This document shows, one piece after another, positions 1-7,108 of a stretch of DNA of 53,397 nucleotides. Under the pieces are notes generated by a model. That model was not told the DNA's origin. It saw nothing but the letters and a program-made list of their open reading frames with translations, and ran no database searches. Within the stretch, counting starts at the first letter, position 1. Each line of letters begins with the position of its first letter. A program made the translations under genes and the position numbers. Origin of the DNA: Anaerolineae bacterium (GTDB lineage Bacteria > Chloroflexota > Anaerolineae > Anaerolineales > Villigracilaceae); assembly GCA_022013685.1 (NCBI GenBank), contig JAKLPV010000116.1:1-53397 (forward strand). The letters are read 5' to 3'.

Positions 1-808
1 CGATAACATTATCCAGTTTGAGCAGTTTCCAGTCGGTGGGCGGTTCCTCGACGAAGACATCCAGCGCGGCGGCGGCAACCTTGCCGTTGGTCAGGGCTTC
101 GTAGAGCGCATCTTCGTTGATGATGCCGCCGCGGGCGCAGTTGATGATGCGCACGCCGTCTTTCATCTTGGCGAACTGTTCCGCGCCGATCATATTGGCG
201 GATTCTTTTGTCTTGGGCAGGTGCAGGCTGATGTAATCGGCCTGGGCGAGCAGTTCATCGAGACCGACAAGCTGTCCATATTCAAAGGTTGTGACATACG
301 GGTCATAGGCCACGACGCTCATTCCCAGAGCGGTTGCGCGGCGGGCGGTGGCTTTGCCGATATTGCCAATCCCAATCAGGCCGAGAATCTTGCCGCCAAT
401 TTCATCGCCGTTGAAGGCCTTCTTTTCCCATTTTTCGGCCTTCATGGTTTCAGATGCCTTGTAAAGCGAGCGGGCCATCATGAACATATAGCCGATTGCC
501 AGTTCCGCCACAGAGTCGGACGAGGCCAGCGGGGTGTTTTTGACCGTGACACCCTTGCCGCGCGCATATTCCACGTCGATGGTGTCCAGGCCGACGCCGC
601 CGCGCACGATCAGTTTCAGGTCGGGGCAAACGTCGATCAACGGCTGGCGGATCTTTGTGCGGGAACGCACCACGGCGACATCGTAAGCGGGCAGGGTGGT
701 CATCAGGTCTTCGGGCGTGATCTCGAAGTTGGTATCCACCGTTAGGCCGGCAGCGCGCATCTCTTCGATGCATTCTTTTTCGGTTTTGTCGCAAACTAAG
801 ACCTTCAT
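1..808 (-). CDS. serA: D-3-phosphoglycerate dehydrogenase, 3' end outside window
   Basis: First step of phosphorylated serine synthesis: NAD-dependent oxidation of 3-phosphoglycerate in the cytoplasm. The minus-strand frame starts at ATG 808-806 behind AGGAG and reads 269 codons to the window edge without a stop. Seen: an N-terminal substrate-binding part, the RGGVGLD segment near residue 80, the Rossmann glycine motif GLIGIGNIGKATA near residue 150, and the catalytic-region sequence NCARGGIINE followed by ALDVFVEEPP near the cut. These are hallmarks of the D-2-hydroxyacid dehydrogenase family. The divergent neighbour is serC, the next enzyme of the pathway, which supports SerA over a generic 2-hydroxyacid dehydrogenase. 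Whether a C-terminal ACT regulatory domain is present cannot be seen. Confidence 0.93.
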   Translation of the reverse strand, partial: MKVLVCDKTEKECIEEMRAAGLTVDTNFEITPEDLMTTLPAYDVAVVRSRTKIRQPLIDVCPDLKLIVRGGVGLDTIDVEYARGKGVTVKNTPLASSDSVAELAIGYMFMMARSLYKASETMKAEKWEKKAFNGDEIGGKILGLIGIGNIGKATARRATALGMSVVAYDPYVTTFEYGQLVGLDELLAQADYISLHLPKTKESANMIGAEQFAKMKDGVRIINCARGGIINEDALYEALTNGKVAAAALDVFVEEPPTDWKLLKLDNVI

Positions 809-882
809 GATTTTCTCCTGGTTGGGATTTGAGTAGGCTTACTTAAGAATAAAGCCAGCCCCGGGCAAGCCGGCTGGCTCAT
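805..882 (-). CDS. Possible 25-codon leader peptide before serA
   Basis: In the serA leader an ATG at 882-880 opens a 25-residue frame whose TGA (807-805) overlaps the serA ATG as ATGA, so translation could be coupled. No Shine-Dalgarno sequence stands before the ATG, and the peptide has three Ser codons without a run, so classical Ser attenuation is not obvious. It may be chance. Confidence 0.25.
   Translation of the reverse strand: MSQPACPGLALFLSKPTQIPTRRKS
853..879 (-). promoter_or_regulatory. Terminator-like hairpin in serA leader
   Basis: Arms 853-860 and 872-879 form a perfect 8-bp G+C-rich stem with an 11-nt loop. On the minus strand it is followed by TTTATTCTT. It lies between the serA promoter and the serA start, the position of an attenuator. 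The U-tract is interrupted, so termination would be partial at best. The regulatory role is inferred. Confidence 0.45.
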
Positions 883-916
883 GGTTGCAGGGATAATATT
901 CTTTTTCACAAAAACC

Positions 917-945
917 ATTCTAACAATCCCAAAAGGCTTTGTCAA
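917..945 (-). promoter_or_regulatory. Sigma-70 promoter of serA
   Basis: On the minus strand TTGACA (945-940), 17 bp, TAGAAT (922-917): a near-consensus promoter. Transcription would begin near 910, giving a leader of about 100 nt before serA. Confidence 0.75.
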
Positions 946-981
946 CGGACAACTATCAGCCGATAAACATGCCAAATGTAC

Positions 982-1010
982 TTGGTAATGACCGCGCAGA
1001 TAGATATAAT
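982..1010 (+). promoter_or_regulatory. Sigma-70 promoter of serC
   Basis: TTGGTA (982-987), 17 bp, TATAAT (1005-1010). It lies 98 bp before the serC ATG and is divergent to the serA promoter, about 37 bp away, so one regulator could act on both. Confidence 0.65.
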
Positions 1011-1107
1011 AAAATGAAGAAATGCGTAACCTGTTAGTTTGTGCAGGGTTTCACAAGATAACCTCGCCGATGTCAATTAGATTTTCTTTTGAAGGAGACT
1101 ATAACTC

Positions 1108-2202
1108 ATGTCCGAAACTGTAAAACGCGCCCATAACTTCAATGCCGGTCCTGCGGGCCTGCCGTTGGAAGTCATGCAGCAAGCCCAGGCCGAACTGTTG
1201 GATTATAAAGGCACGGGTATGTCTGTCATTGAAATGAGCCACCGCTCGAAGGAATTCGAAGCGATGATCAATGAAGCAGAGGCCGATATGCGCGAACTGC
1301 TCAACATCTCCGCCAATTACAAGGTGATGTTTATGCAGGGCGGAGCCAGCTTGCAGTTCTCGATGATTCCGATGAACTTCCGCGCAGCCGGGGTTTCGGC
1401 AGATTACATCGTGACCGGCGCCTGGAGCAAGAAAGCCGTGCAGGAAGCTCAAAAACTGGGGGCGGTTCATGTTTCTGCGGATATGAAAGCCAGCAACTAT
1501 GCCACTGTTCCTGAAAGCCTCGATCTTGACCCCAAGGCCGCCTACCTGTACTACTGCTCCAATGAAACCATTCACGGCGTGGAATTTTTCAAGGAGCCCG
1601 TCCCCCCTGCGGGCGTGGAACTGATCTGCGATACATCCTCTGACTTTATGAGCCGCCCGGTCGATGTCAGCAAATACGCCTACCTGTATGCCGGCGCGCA
1701 AAAGAATGTCGGCCCCGCCGGTGTCGTGATCGGCATCCTGCGTGAAGACATGCTCGAACGCGTCCCCGAAAATATGCCTGTCATGCTTGATTACAAGGTT
1801 CAGGCCACTGAAAAATCGCTTTATAACACCCCGCCCTGCTTCTCGATCTACATGGTTGGCCTGGTGATGAAGTGGATCAAGAAAATGGGCGGTCTGGCTG
1901 GCATCGAAGCCCGCAACCTGGCCAAGTCTGAACTGCTCTACAAGACCATCGACGCCAGCGGCGGCTTCTACAAGGGACACGCCCAGGCCGCGAGCCGCTC
2001 GCGCATGAATGTCACTTTCCGCCTGCCTAACGAAGAATTGGAAGACACCTTCGCCAAGGAAGCCAAGAAGTTGAACATGATCGGTCTCAAGGGCCATCGC
2101 TCGGTCGGCGGTCTGCGCGCCTCGATCTACAACGCTGTCGAACTCTCGGACATCGAATTTCTGGTTCAGTTTATGAAAGAATTCCAGACCAAGAACGGGT
2201 AG
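1108..2202 (+). CDS. serC: Phosphoserine aminotransferase
   Basis: PLP enzyme converting 3-phosphohydroxypyruvate plus glutamate to phosphoserine, second step of serine synthesis (a vitamin B6 route use is also known for the family). The 364-residue product has the usual length. Seen: N-terminal HNFNAGPAGLP, GMSVIEMSHRSKEFE near residue 40, QGGASLQFSM near residue 85, the PLP-lysine region YAGAQKNVGPAG near residue 195, and GLKGHRSVGGLRASIYNA near the C-terminus. The start is ATG 1108 with GAAGGAG at 1091-1097. It faces serA across a promoter region, so the two serine genes form a divergent pair. A long open frame on the opposite strand is a shadow of this gene. Confidence 0.97.
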   Translation: MSETVKRAHNFNAGPAGLPLEVMQQAQAELLDYKGTGMSVIEMSHRSKEFEAMINEAEADMRELLNISANYKVMFMQGGASLQFSMIPMNFRAAGVSADYIVTGAWSKKAVQEAQKLGAVHVSADMKASNYATVPESLDLDPKAAYLYYCSNETIHGVEFFKEPVPPAGVELICDTSSDFMSRPVDVSKYAYLYAGAQKNVGPAGVVIGILREDMLERVPENMPVMLDYKVQATEKSLYNTPPCFSIYMVGLVMKWIKKMGGLAGIEARNLAKSELLYKTIDASGGFYKGHAQAASRSRMNVTFRLPNEELEDTFAKEAKKLNMIGLKGHRSVGGLRASIYNAVELSDIEFLVQFMKEFQTKNG

Positions 2203-2214
2203 TTCAGTAATCAG

Positions 2215-2246
2215 GCCCTGAGCGGAGAGCAGCGCAGTCGAAGGGC
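2215..2246. repeat. CCCTGAGCG/AAGTCGAAGGG-type palindromic repeat
   Basis: GCCCTGAGCG at the left and CAGTCGAAGGGC at the right form an imperfect palindrome just after serC. Related copies lie at 3729-3773, 5510-5541, 7001-7050 and 20260-20296. It could serve as a weak terminator. Confidence 0.7.
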
Positions 2247-2270
2247 AGTAACCAGTAACCAGTAACCAGT
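2246..2270. repeat. 7-bp tandem repeat (CAGTAAC x3)
   Basis: Three exact CAGTAAC heptamers and a partial fourth (CAGT) directly abut the palindrome ending at 2246. This resembles the short tandemly repeated heptamers known from cyanobacteria. Other heptad tracts occur in this window. Confidence 0.75.
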
Positions 2271-2302
2271 GTTCAGAAGGCTGCCGATTTGGCGGCCTTC
2301 TC

Positions 2303-2330
2303 TTCATCCTTCATCCTTCCACTTTCATCC
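2303..2330. repeat. 7-bp tandem repeat (TTCATCC-type x4)
   Basis: Four contiguous heptads at 2303, 2310, 2317 and 2324. Three are TTCATCC and the third is the diverged TTCCACT. The tract ends 3 bp before a TATAAT box, so it occupies the -35/spacer region of the next gene's promoter. Confidence 0.7.
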
Positions 2331-2332
2331 TT

Positions 2333-2338
2333 TATAAT
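2333..2338 (+). promoter_or_regulatory. TATAAT box giving a probably leaderless mRNA
   Basis: TATAAT is followed by only seven bases before ATG 2346, where transcription would be expected to start. There is no Shine-Dalgarno sequence in that gap. The same spacing recurs at 13888. Confidence 0.5.
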
Positions 2339-2345
2339 CCCTGCC

Positions 2346-2753
2346 ATGAGCGATGATCTCGAATTCTTCTTCCCCGAACTTTCTGAAGACGGCGCAAACG
2401 TTCCCATCCCACCTGCTGAGATGCGTTTTCTCGAACTGCGCGCAGAACCTGTGATCGATGATGGCCCATTGCGTGTGCGTGTCTACGTTGAGGTGACCCC
2501 GTTCCAGAAGCGGCCCTTTATCGAAGTTGTTCTGACCGGCCAAAAGGGACAGGAAATCGCCACGGCCAGCGTCATCGAGCCGTTACAGCGCAAGAATGTT
2601 TTTACCATGCACATTCGCGGCGGGCAGCAGCGTGGAAAATTTTCACTCCACGCGCGCATGTATTACCCGTCCAACACAGATAACCCCACCGACCGGGAAA
2701 ACCTGATCACGATCGAATCCGATCAGGCCAAGTCGGAGTTTGTTGTAGCGTAA
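2346..2753 (+). CDS. Conserved hypothetical protein, 135 residues
   Basis: I do not recognise this family. The product is soluble, acidic at both ends and predicted mostly beta: it opens with an acidic stretch (DDLEFFFPELSEDG) and continues with alternating hydrophobic strands. There is no signal peptide or membrane segment. I chose ATG 2346 rather than the upstream start near 2289, because the upstream codons fall in a heptad repeat and a TATAAT box sits just before 2346. The TAA overlaps the ATG of the M23 peptidase gene by one base, so the two are cotranscribed. A role linked to the cell envelope genes that follow is only inferred. Confidence 0.7.
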   Translation: MSDDLEFFFPELSEDGANVPIPPAEMRFLELRAEPVIDDGPLRVRVYVEVTPFQKRPFIEVVLTGQKGQEIATASVIEPLQRKNVFTMHIRGGQQRGKFSLHARMYYPSNTDNPTDRENLITIESDQAKSEFVVA

Positions 2754-3553
2754 TGCAAAGCCTGTTTTCCCGGCGAGCAGACTGCGGGGGGATTGTGCTC
2801 CTTTTCCTGCTCGCATCCTGCCAAACGGCTCCGGCAACGCCGCCAGCCACATTGACGGTTGAACCGCCGCCCCTGCCGCTTGCACCCCCATCCCAAACCC
2901 CTGACACATCTCACCAAACCCCTGACACCTCGCACCTAACCCCTGACATTATTTATCTTTGCTCTCCCCTGGCCGTCCAGCCGTTAGAGACGATTGGCGA
3001 GATCATCACCCACCCTTTTCTGGCCCCGCGTCAACTGGACGATGGAACGTACAAAGACGATGCTCATCACGGCCTGGACCTGGGCTACTATACCCGCGAC
3101 GGCGAACTCTTTACCGGCACCCCCGTTCTTTCCGCCGCCAATGGCCGCGTTGCCGCTCTGATTCTTGACCGGCCTCCTTATGGGAATGCCATTCTCGTCG
3201 AAACGCCCTACGGGCAGATTCCCGCCCATGTTGTTGAATCCCAATCCATCCTGCCGGGCTATTCGCTGTATGTCCTTTACGCCCACCTCCAAAACCTGGC
3301 CACGTTCAACCTTCAACAGGAAGTTGCTTGCGGCGACCCGTTGGCCGAAACCGGCCTGACCGGTTTCACCGGCGGCCCGCACCTGCACTTCGAGACCCGC
3401 TGGGGGCCGGCCGGGCAGACTTTTGACTCGATGGCTTATTACCACGTTGAGACAACCGAGGAGGAACGCGCCAATTATGTTCTCTGGCGCATGAGCGGTA
3501 CCTTTCGGCTATTCGATCCAATGATTTTGTTATCCCCGCCAACCGAAAACTAG
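2753..3553 (+). CDS. M23 family peptidase lipoprotein
   Basis: Exported zinc metallopeptidase of the LytM/M23 type, expected to cut peptidoglycan cross-bridges or to act as a non-catalytic wall-binding homologue. Seen in 266 residues: an N-terminal hydrophobic stretch ending in LLASC, a lipobox; a Pro/Thr-rich linker with a 21-bp in-frame repeat (QTPDTSH twice, then LTPD); then the catalytic domain from about residue 75 with HGLDLGY (zinc His and Asp), LYAHL and GPHLHFE, which supply the remaining zinc and active-site His. All key residues are present, so activity is plausible. It overlaps the upstream hypothetical gene by one base and is followed by a second exported unit at 3611 and another M23 protein at 5488. 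Confidence 0.88.
   Translation: MQSLFSRRADCGGIVLLFLLASCQTAPATPPATLTVEPPPLPLAPPSQTPDTSHQTPDTSHLTPDIIYLCSPLAVQPLETIGEIITHPFLAPRQLDDGTYKDDAHHGLDLGYYTRDGELFTGTPVLSAANGRVAALILDRPPYGNAILVETPYGQIPAHVVESQSILPGYSLYVLYAHLQNLATFNLQQEVACGDPLAETGLTGFTGGPHLHFETRWGPAGQTFDSMAYYHVETTEEERANYVLWRMSGTFRLFDPMILLSPPTEN
2894..2950 (+). repeat. 21-bp in-frame tandem repeat inside the M23 gene
   Basis: Two 21-bp units (2894-2914, 2915-2935) and a partial third encode QTPDTSH, QTPDTSH and LTPD. The period is three heptads, so it matches the 7-bp repeats elsewhere in the window. Confidence 0.7.
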
Positions 3554-3557
3554 GGTA

Positions 3558-3614
3558 TATAATGCCATGAACTGCAATAGCGGTTGGGAACACAGATCAA
3601 AGCCCACATTATGA
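3558..3614 (+). promoter_or_regulatory. TATAAT box and short upstream frame before the propeller gene
   Basis: TATAAT at 3558-3563 follows the M23 stop. An ATG at 3567 opens a 15-codon frame whose TGA (3612-3614) overlaps the ATG of the next gene as ATGA. There is no clear ribosome-binding site before 3611, so coupled translation from the short frame is possible. Confidence 0.35.
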
Positions 3615-5491
3615 ATATTAAAAAACGCTCTCTTCTTATTCTCTTAATAATACTTGTTTCAGCGGCCTTTGCCTGGCTATATTGGGGCAACGGGATCACA
3701 CTTTTGTCACCCAACAACCTGACGCCTACCCTGAGCGAAGTCGAAGGGAGTGGAGTCGAAGGGAGCGAAGGGGCTGATGCTTCCTCCTCGACGCCCGAAA
3801 CGGTTATCCTGGAAACCTTCACCCCGGCTCCGCCGACCCTGACCCCAACCCGCACCCCTCTGCCTCCCGATGCGGTTTCGACCTTCTTCCTGGCCCTGGA
3901 CGAGAACGGTTACAGCCGCCTGTATGCTTATGCTCCCGGTACATTGGCTCCTATCCGCCTGACCAACGGCCCCTGGAACGACAAATCTCCGGCTCTCAGC
4001 CCGGATGGCCGCACCCTGGCCTTTGCCTCCGACCGTAACGAATACTGGGATATTTACCTGCTCGACCTCGCCAGCGGACAGGTCAGCCGCCTGACTGACA
4101 CCCCGGCCTACGACTCATCCCCGCGTTGGTCGCCGGACAGCCAGTGGATCATCTTCGACTCCTATATCGATGACGACCTCGATATTGTCATCGCTTCAAC
4201 GGTTAACATCGGCGAGACCGTTCGCCTGACGGACGACCCCGCCTCCGATCAGCGCCCCTCCTGGTCACCCAGTGGACGCCAGATAGCCTTTGCTTCCGAC
4301 CGTTCCGGCGATTTTGAGATATGGGTTGCCAACCTTGACACTCCCGGCGAGAACCGTTTCCAGAATATCAGCCGCAGTCCCAACAGCCAGGAGACAAACC
4401 CGGCCTGGTCGCCGGATGGCATGCTACTGGCCTGGGAATCAGCCAGCCTGGCTGATTCACCCTCTGTTCAAGTTTGGGATTCAGCCCATCCGCAGGCCCT
4501 GTCCCGGTTTGTTGGCCCTGGCAGTCTGCCTTCCTGGAACCAGTTTGGCGACCAAATCGCGGCCGCGATTCGCGAACCCAATCAAGATTATCTTTTGGCT
4601 TATACGCTCGACGGCTTCACCAGCCAGCCGCCGGTCTCTATACGGCCGGTCAATGGGATCGCCTGGCGCAGCCTGCCCATTGCCAGCCTGCCGGTTACCT
4701 TCCAGGGTAGCGCAATCCTGACTCCCACAGCGCCCTTCACAACTCCGATTCCATCCGAAGATCGCGCCATCTTGCTAAGCCTGGGAGATGTTACTGCCCC
4801 GCAGCCTTTCCTGCACCAGAGCGTTGTCCCGTCTTTCAATGCTTTGCGTCAGCGCGCCATCCTTGATACCGGTTGGGATGTGCTCGCCAACCTCGAAAAC
4901 GCCCACACCCCGCTGACCGCAGCCCTCGATCCTGGTCGCGGCGATTCGTGGCTCTACACCGGCCGCGCCTTTGGGATCAACCCCCTGCCGCTTAACGCCG
5001 GCTGGATGCACACCATCCGTGAAGACTATAACGGCCAAACCTACTGGCGTATTTACCTGCGTCCGCAAGCCCAGGACGGCTCAATGGGTGAACCTCTGCG
5101 CGCCCGCCCCTGGGACTTGAATGCCCGCTACAGCCTCAACCCAACCGCCTACGAGCAAGGCGGCCAGCCCTACGAGATCGTCCCGTCCGGCTACTGGATC
5201 GACTTCACTCGCCTGGCGCGCGCCTATGGCTGGCAGCGTCACCCGTCCCAGACCAACTGGCGCACTTACTTCAAAGGCGCGCTTTTTAACGAATTTGTCA
5301 TTCCCGATAGCCTGTCGTGGCGCGAGGCCATGCTCGAACTCTACCCGCCAGACATCCTGATCACTCCGACAATTGTCATCCCGCCCACACGCACCCTCAC
5401 CCCAACCCCGACCGGCTATCGTTATAAAACACCCACTCCTACGCCGTCTTTTACTCCCACCATGCGCCCAACTTTCACGCCCGAGCCATGA
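3611..5491 (+). CDS. Membrane-anchored TolB-like beta-propeller protein
   Basis: Extracytoplasmic protein of 626 residues. MNIKKRS followed by a hydrophobic stretch is an N-terminal membrane anchor. Next come a Thr/Pro-rich linker and then PD40/WD40-like propeller blades from about residue 90 to 330, with recurring SPDG and FASDR, DIYLLDL-type and RLTD elements. A C-terminal half of about 230 residues (GWDVLANLEN, NAGWMHTIREDYNG, SGYWIDFTRLARAYGW) is unrecognised, and the tail is rich in TPTPT. I chose ATG 3611 over an in-frame TTG at 3584 because it gives a clean signal anchor. TGA overlaps the next gene's ATG. A CCCTGAGCG-type repeat at 3729-3773 is translated in frame as LSEVEGSGVEGSEG. 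Its partner or ligand is unknown. Confidence 0.8.
   Translation: MNIKKRSLLILLIILVSAAFAWLYWGNGITLLSPNNLTPTLSEVEGSGVEGSEGADASSSTPETVILETFTPAPPTLTPTRTPLPPDAVSTFFLALDENGYSRLYAYAPGTLAPIRLTNGPWNDKSPALSPDGRTLAFASDRNEYWDIYLLDLASGQVSRLTDTPAYDSSPRWSPDSQWIIFDSYIDDDLDIVIASTVNIGETVRLTDDPASDQRPSWSPSGRQIAFASDRSGDFEIWVANLDTPGENRFQNISRSPNSQETNPAWSPDGMLLAWESASLADSPSVQVWDSAHPQALSRFVGPGSLPSWNQFGDQIAAAIREPNQDYLLAYTLDGFTSQPPVSIRPVNGIAWRSLPIASLPVTFQGSAILTPTAPFTTPIPSEDRAILLSLGDVTAPQPFLHQSVVPSFNALRQRAILDTGWDVLANLENAHTPLTAALDPGRGDSWLYTGRAFGINPLPLNAGWMHTIREDYNGQTYWRIYLRPQAQDGSMGEPLRARPWDLNARYSLNPTAYEQGGQPYEIVPSGYWIDFTRLARAYGWQRHPSQTNWRTYFKGALFNEFVIPDSLSWREAMLELYPPDILITPTIVIPPTRTLTPTPTGYRYKTPTPTPSFTPTMRPTFTPEP
3729..3773. 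repeat. CCCTGAGCG palindrome inside the propeller gene
   Basis: CCCTGAGCGAAGTCGAAGGG occupies 3729-3748, with further GTCGAAGGG-like copies to 3773. The repeat sits in the low-complexity linker after the membrane anchor and keeps the frame open. Confidence 0.7.
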
Positions 5492-6648
5492 GAAAATATT
5501 CATTTTCAAGCCCTGAGCGGAACGCAGTGAAGTCGAAGGGCTGGTTATTAATTTTATTGGTGCTTTTCTCGGCCTGCAGCTTGCCTTCCGCTTCCGAGGC
5601 TGAACCTACCCCAGTTGTTTTCGAACTGGGATCAAACTCCCCGCAGCTTGTTCCCATTTTATCGGCCACGCCCCAACCGACGCCGCTTTGCCCCAACCTC
5701 GATTGTCTCGTCGTTACCCCAGCCCTTGCCTCCGCCGAGCCGCTGCGCTTCGATCTGCCGACCCCCGGCGCCGAACCAATTTCTGCCTGGAGACCCCCAC
5801 TTTATCCTGTCCCCTGGGCGTTGAATACTTTCGACCATTTCTACTTCTCCCGTCCCATCGGCGCCGACGAGGTCAACTGGCCGCTCGCCAATTACCGTTA
5901 TGGCGGTGTCTTTTTTGAAGACATCACCCACACGGGCGTCGATATCCCCGCCAAGCCGGGCACGCCTGTGCTGTCGGCTGGTTCCGGCAACGTGATTTGG
6001 GCGGGCTGGGGGCTGTTTAGCGGCGACCCGAAAAACGAGAAGGATGCCTATGGCCAGGCCGTTGCCATCCGCCACGATTTTGGTTATAACGGCGAGACCC
6101 TTTACACCATCTACGCCCACATGCGCCAGGTGGATGTGGCCATCGGCCAGTGGGTCGATACCGGCCAATACCTTGGCGAAGTGGGCGACACCGGCTATAC
6201 CACCGGCCCACACTTGCATTTTGAAGTCCGCATCGGTGAGAATTCCTACTTCCAAACCCGCAACCCCGAGTTGTGGATCGCTCCGCCCCAGGGCTGGGGT
6301 GTGCTGGCGGGGCGCGTGATGGATACCAACCGCGAGCTGTTCAAGAGAAAATCGATCATGATCGAATCCCTGCAAACCGGCCGCCAGTGGACGGTTATCA
6401 CTTACGGGCCGGATTCCATCCGCCCTGACCCGTATTACAATGAAAACTTTGTCATCAGCGATCTGCCTGCCGGGCGTTACAACGTTTATGTTGTCTTCGA
6501 TGGCAAGAGTCGCCGTCAGGAGCTGGAAATTCGCCCTGGCCAAATTACCTTCTTCACTTTTCGCGGTGAATACGGCTATAGTCTCGACCCACCGCCCGCC
6601 CCCGGCATGGAAAGCATCTTCACGCCAACGCCTACGCCAAAAAAATAA
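5488..6648 (+). CDS. M23 family peptidase lipoprotein with C-terminal beta domain
   Basis: Second exported M23 metallopeptidase in the cluster, 386 residues. Seen: N-terminal hydrophobic segment ending in LFSAC (lipobox, residue about 29), M23 core with HTGVDIP, YTIYAHM and GPHLHFE between residues about 150 and 250, and then a carboxypeptidase-regulatory-like beta-sandwich (GVLAGRVMD, DLPAGRYNVYVVFDG) before a Thr/Pro tail. The ATG overlaps the upstream TGA. The first 18 codons include a CCCTGAGCG repeat (5510-5541), so the basic N-terminal region was partly supplied by a repeat. Peptidoglycan hydrolysis is expected from the family. The two M23 proteins around a propeller protein suggest one envelope unit. 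Confidence 0.87.
   Translation: MRKYSFSSPERNAVKSKGWLLILLVLFSACSLPSASEAEPTPVVFELGSNSPQLVPILSATPQPTPLCPNLDCLVVTPALASAEPLRFDLPTPGAEPISAWRPPLYPVPWALNTFDHFYFSRPIGADEVNWPLANYRYGGVFFEDITHTGVDIPAKPGTPVLSAGSGNVIWAGWGLFSGDPKNEKDAYGQAVAIRHDFGYNGETLYTIYAHMRQVDVAIGQWVDTGQYLGEVGDTGYTTGPHLHFEVRIGENSYFQTRNPELWIAPPQGWGVLAGRVMDTNRELFKRKSIMIESLQTGRQWTVITYGPDSIRPDPYYNENFVISDLPAGRYNVYVVFDGKSRRQELEIRPGQITFFTFRGEYGYSLDPPPAPGMESIFTPTPTPKK
5510..5541. repeat. CCCTGAGCG palindrome at the start of an M23 gene
   Basis: GCCCTGAGCGG at 5510-5520 and AAGTCGAAGGGC at 5530-5541 lie within the first codons of the lipoprotein signal peptide, where the repeat encodes the SPERNAVKSKG stretch. Confidence 0.7.
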
Positions 6649-6659
6649 AATTTGGCAGG

Positions 6660-6665
6660 TATAAT
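6660..6665 (+). promoter_or_regulatory. TATAAT box before the acyl carrier protein gene
   Basis: TATAAT at 6660-6665, 67 bp before the start codon at 6732, with no good -35 element. An ATG seven bases downstream opens an unrelated 47-codon frame in another phase, probably by chance. Confidence 0.4.
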
Positions 6666-6731
6666 CACGCCGATGTGGCAGCCATCCGGCTTTTTCTGCC
6701 ATAAATATCCCCAAACAGGAAATAAAACTAT

Positions 6732-6974
6732 ATGGACGAAATCATCCAAAAACTTGCCGCTTACATTGCCAAAGAAGTTCTCAGGCAACCCAACCGGGTC
6801 ATCTCTGCCGATGAAAAACTGATCTCGAATGGCCTGGTTGATTCATTTAGCCTGGTCGATCTGGGATTGTTCATCGAAGACACCTTTGGTGTGCGCATCG
6901 AAGATACGGAATTGAACGCAGATACTTTCGACAGCCTCGAACAACTGGCCGCGCTGATCCAGTCGAGGCAGTGA
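6732..6974 (+). CDS. Acyl carrier protein
   Basis: Small acidic carrier of 80 residues that holds acyl groups on a phosphopantetheine arm. The attachment serine is in NGLVDSFSLVDL near residue 38 (LVDS pattern), followed by the helix that contacts partner enzymes. The sequence is closer to stand-alone carriers paired with acyl-AMP ligases than to FabA/FabB-linked AcpP, whose motif is DSLD. The next gene is an acyl-adenylating ligase and the following one a thioesterase, so the carrier is probably loaded by that ligase. The stop codon lies at the edge of a heptad repeat tract. Confidence 0.85.
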   Translation: MDEIIQKLAAYIAKEVLRQPNRVISADEKLISNGLVDSFSLVDLGLFIEDTFGVRIEDTELNADTFDSLEQLAALIQSRQ

Positions 6975-7100
6975 CCAGTTTTCAGTATTCGGTTTGCAAG
7001 CCCTCACGAAGAACGCCGGGACGGTGTGAGCGAAGTACGAAGTCGAAGGGTAGTATTCGGTAACCATTCTGCAATCTGCATTCTAAATTCTGCATTCCAA
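6970..7100. repeat. Composite repeat: heptads, palindrome, heptads
   Basis: AGT-type heptads run from 6970 to about 6990. A long CCCTCACG...CGAAGTCGAAGGG element lies at 7001-7050. Five ATTCTGC-type heptads follow, in exact phase at 7066, 7073, 7080, 7087 and 7094. The element fills the gap between the carrier gene and the ligase gene and ends 8 bp before the ligase ATG. Confidence 0.7.
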
Positions 7101-7108
7101 CTTCCCCC

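Noticed and set aside
1099..2307. 402-codon open frame opposite serC
   Set aside because: It lies antisense to a clear serC and its translation has no recognisable domain; G+C-biased codon use keeps the opposite frame open.
2246..2330. Tandem repeats considered as a CRISPR array
   Set aside because: Units are 7 bp without spacers and there are no cas genes; no CRISPR array was seen anywhere in the window.
6673..6816. 47-codon frame seven bases after a TATAAT box
   Set aside because: It overlaps the acyl carrier gene in another phase and has no recognisable features.
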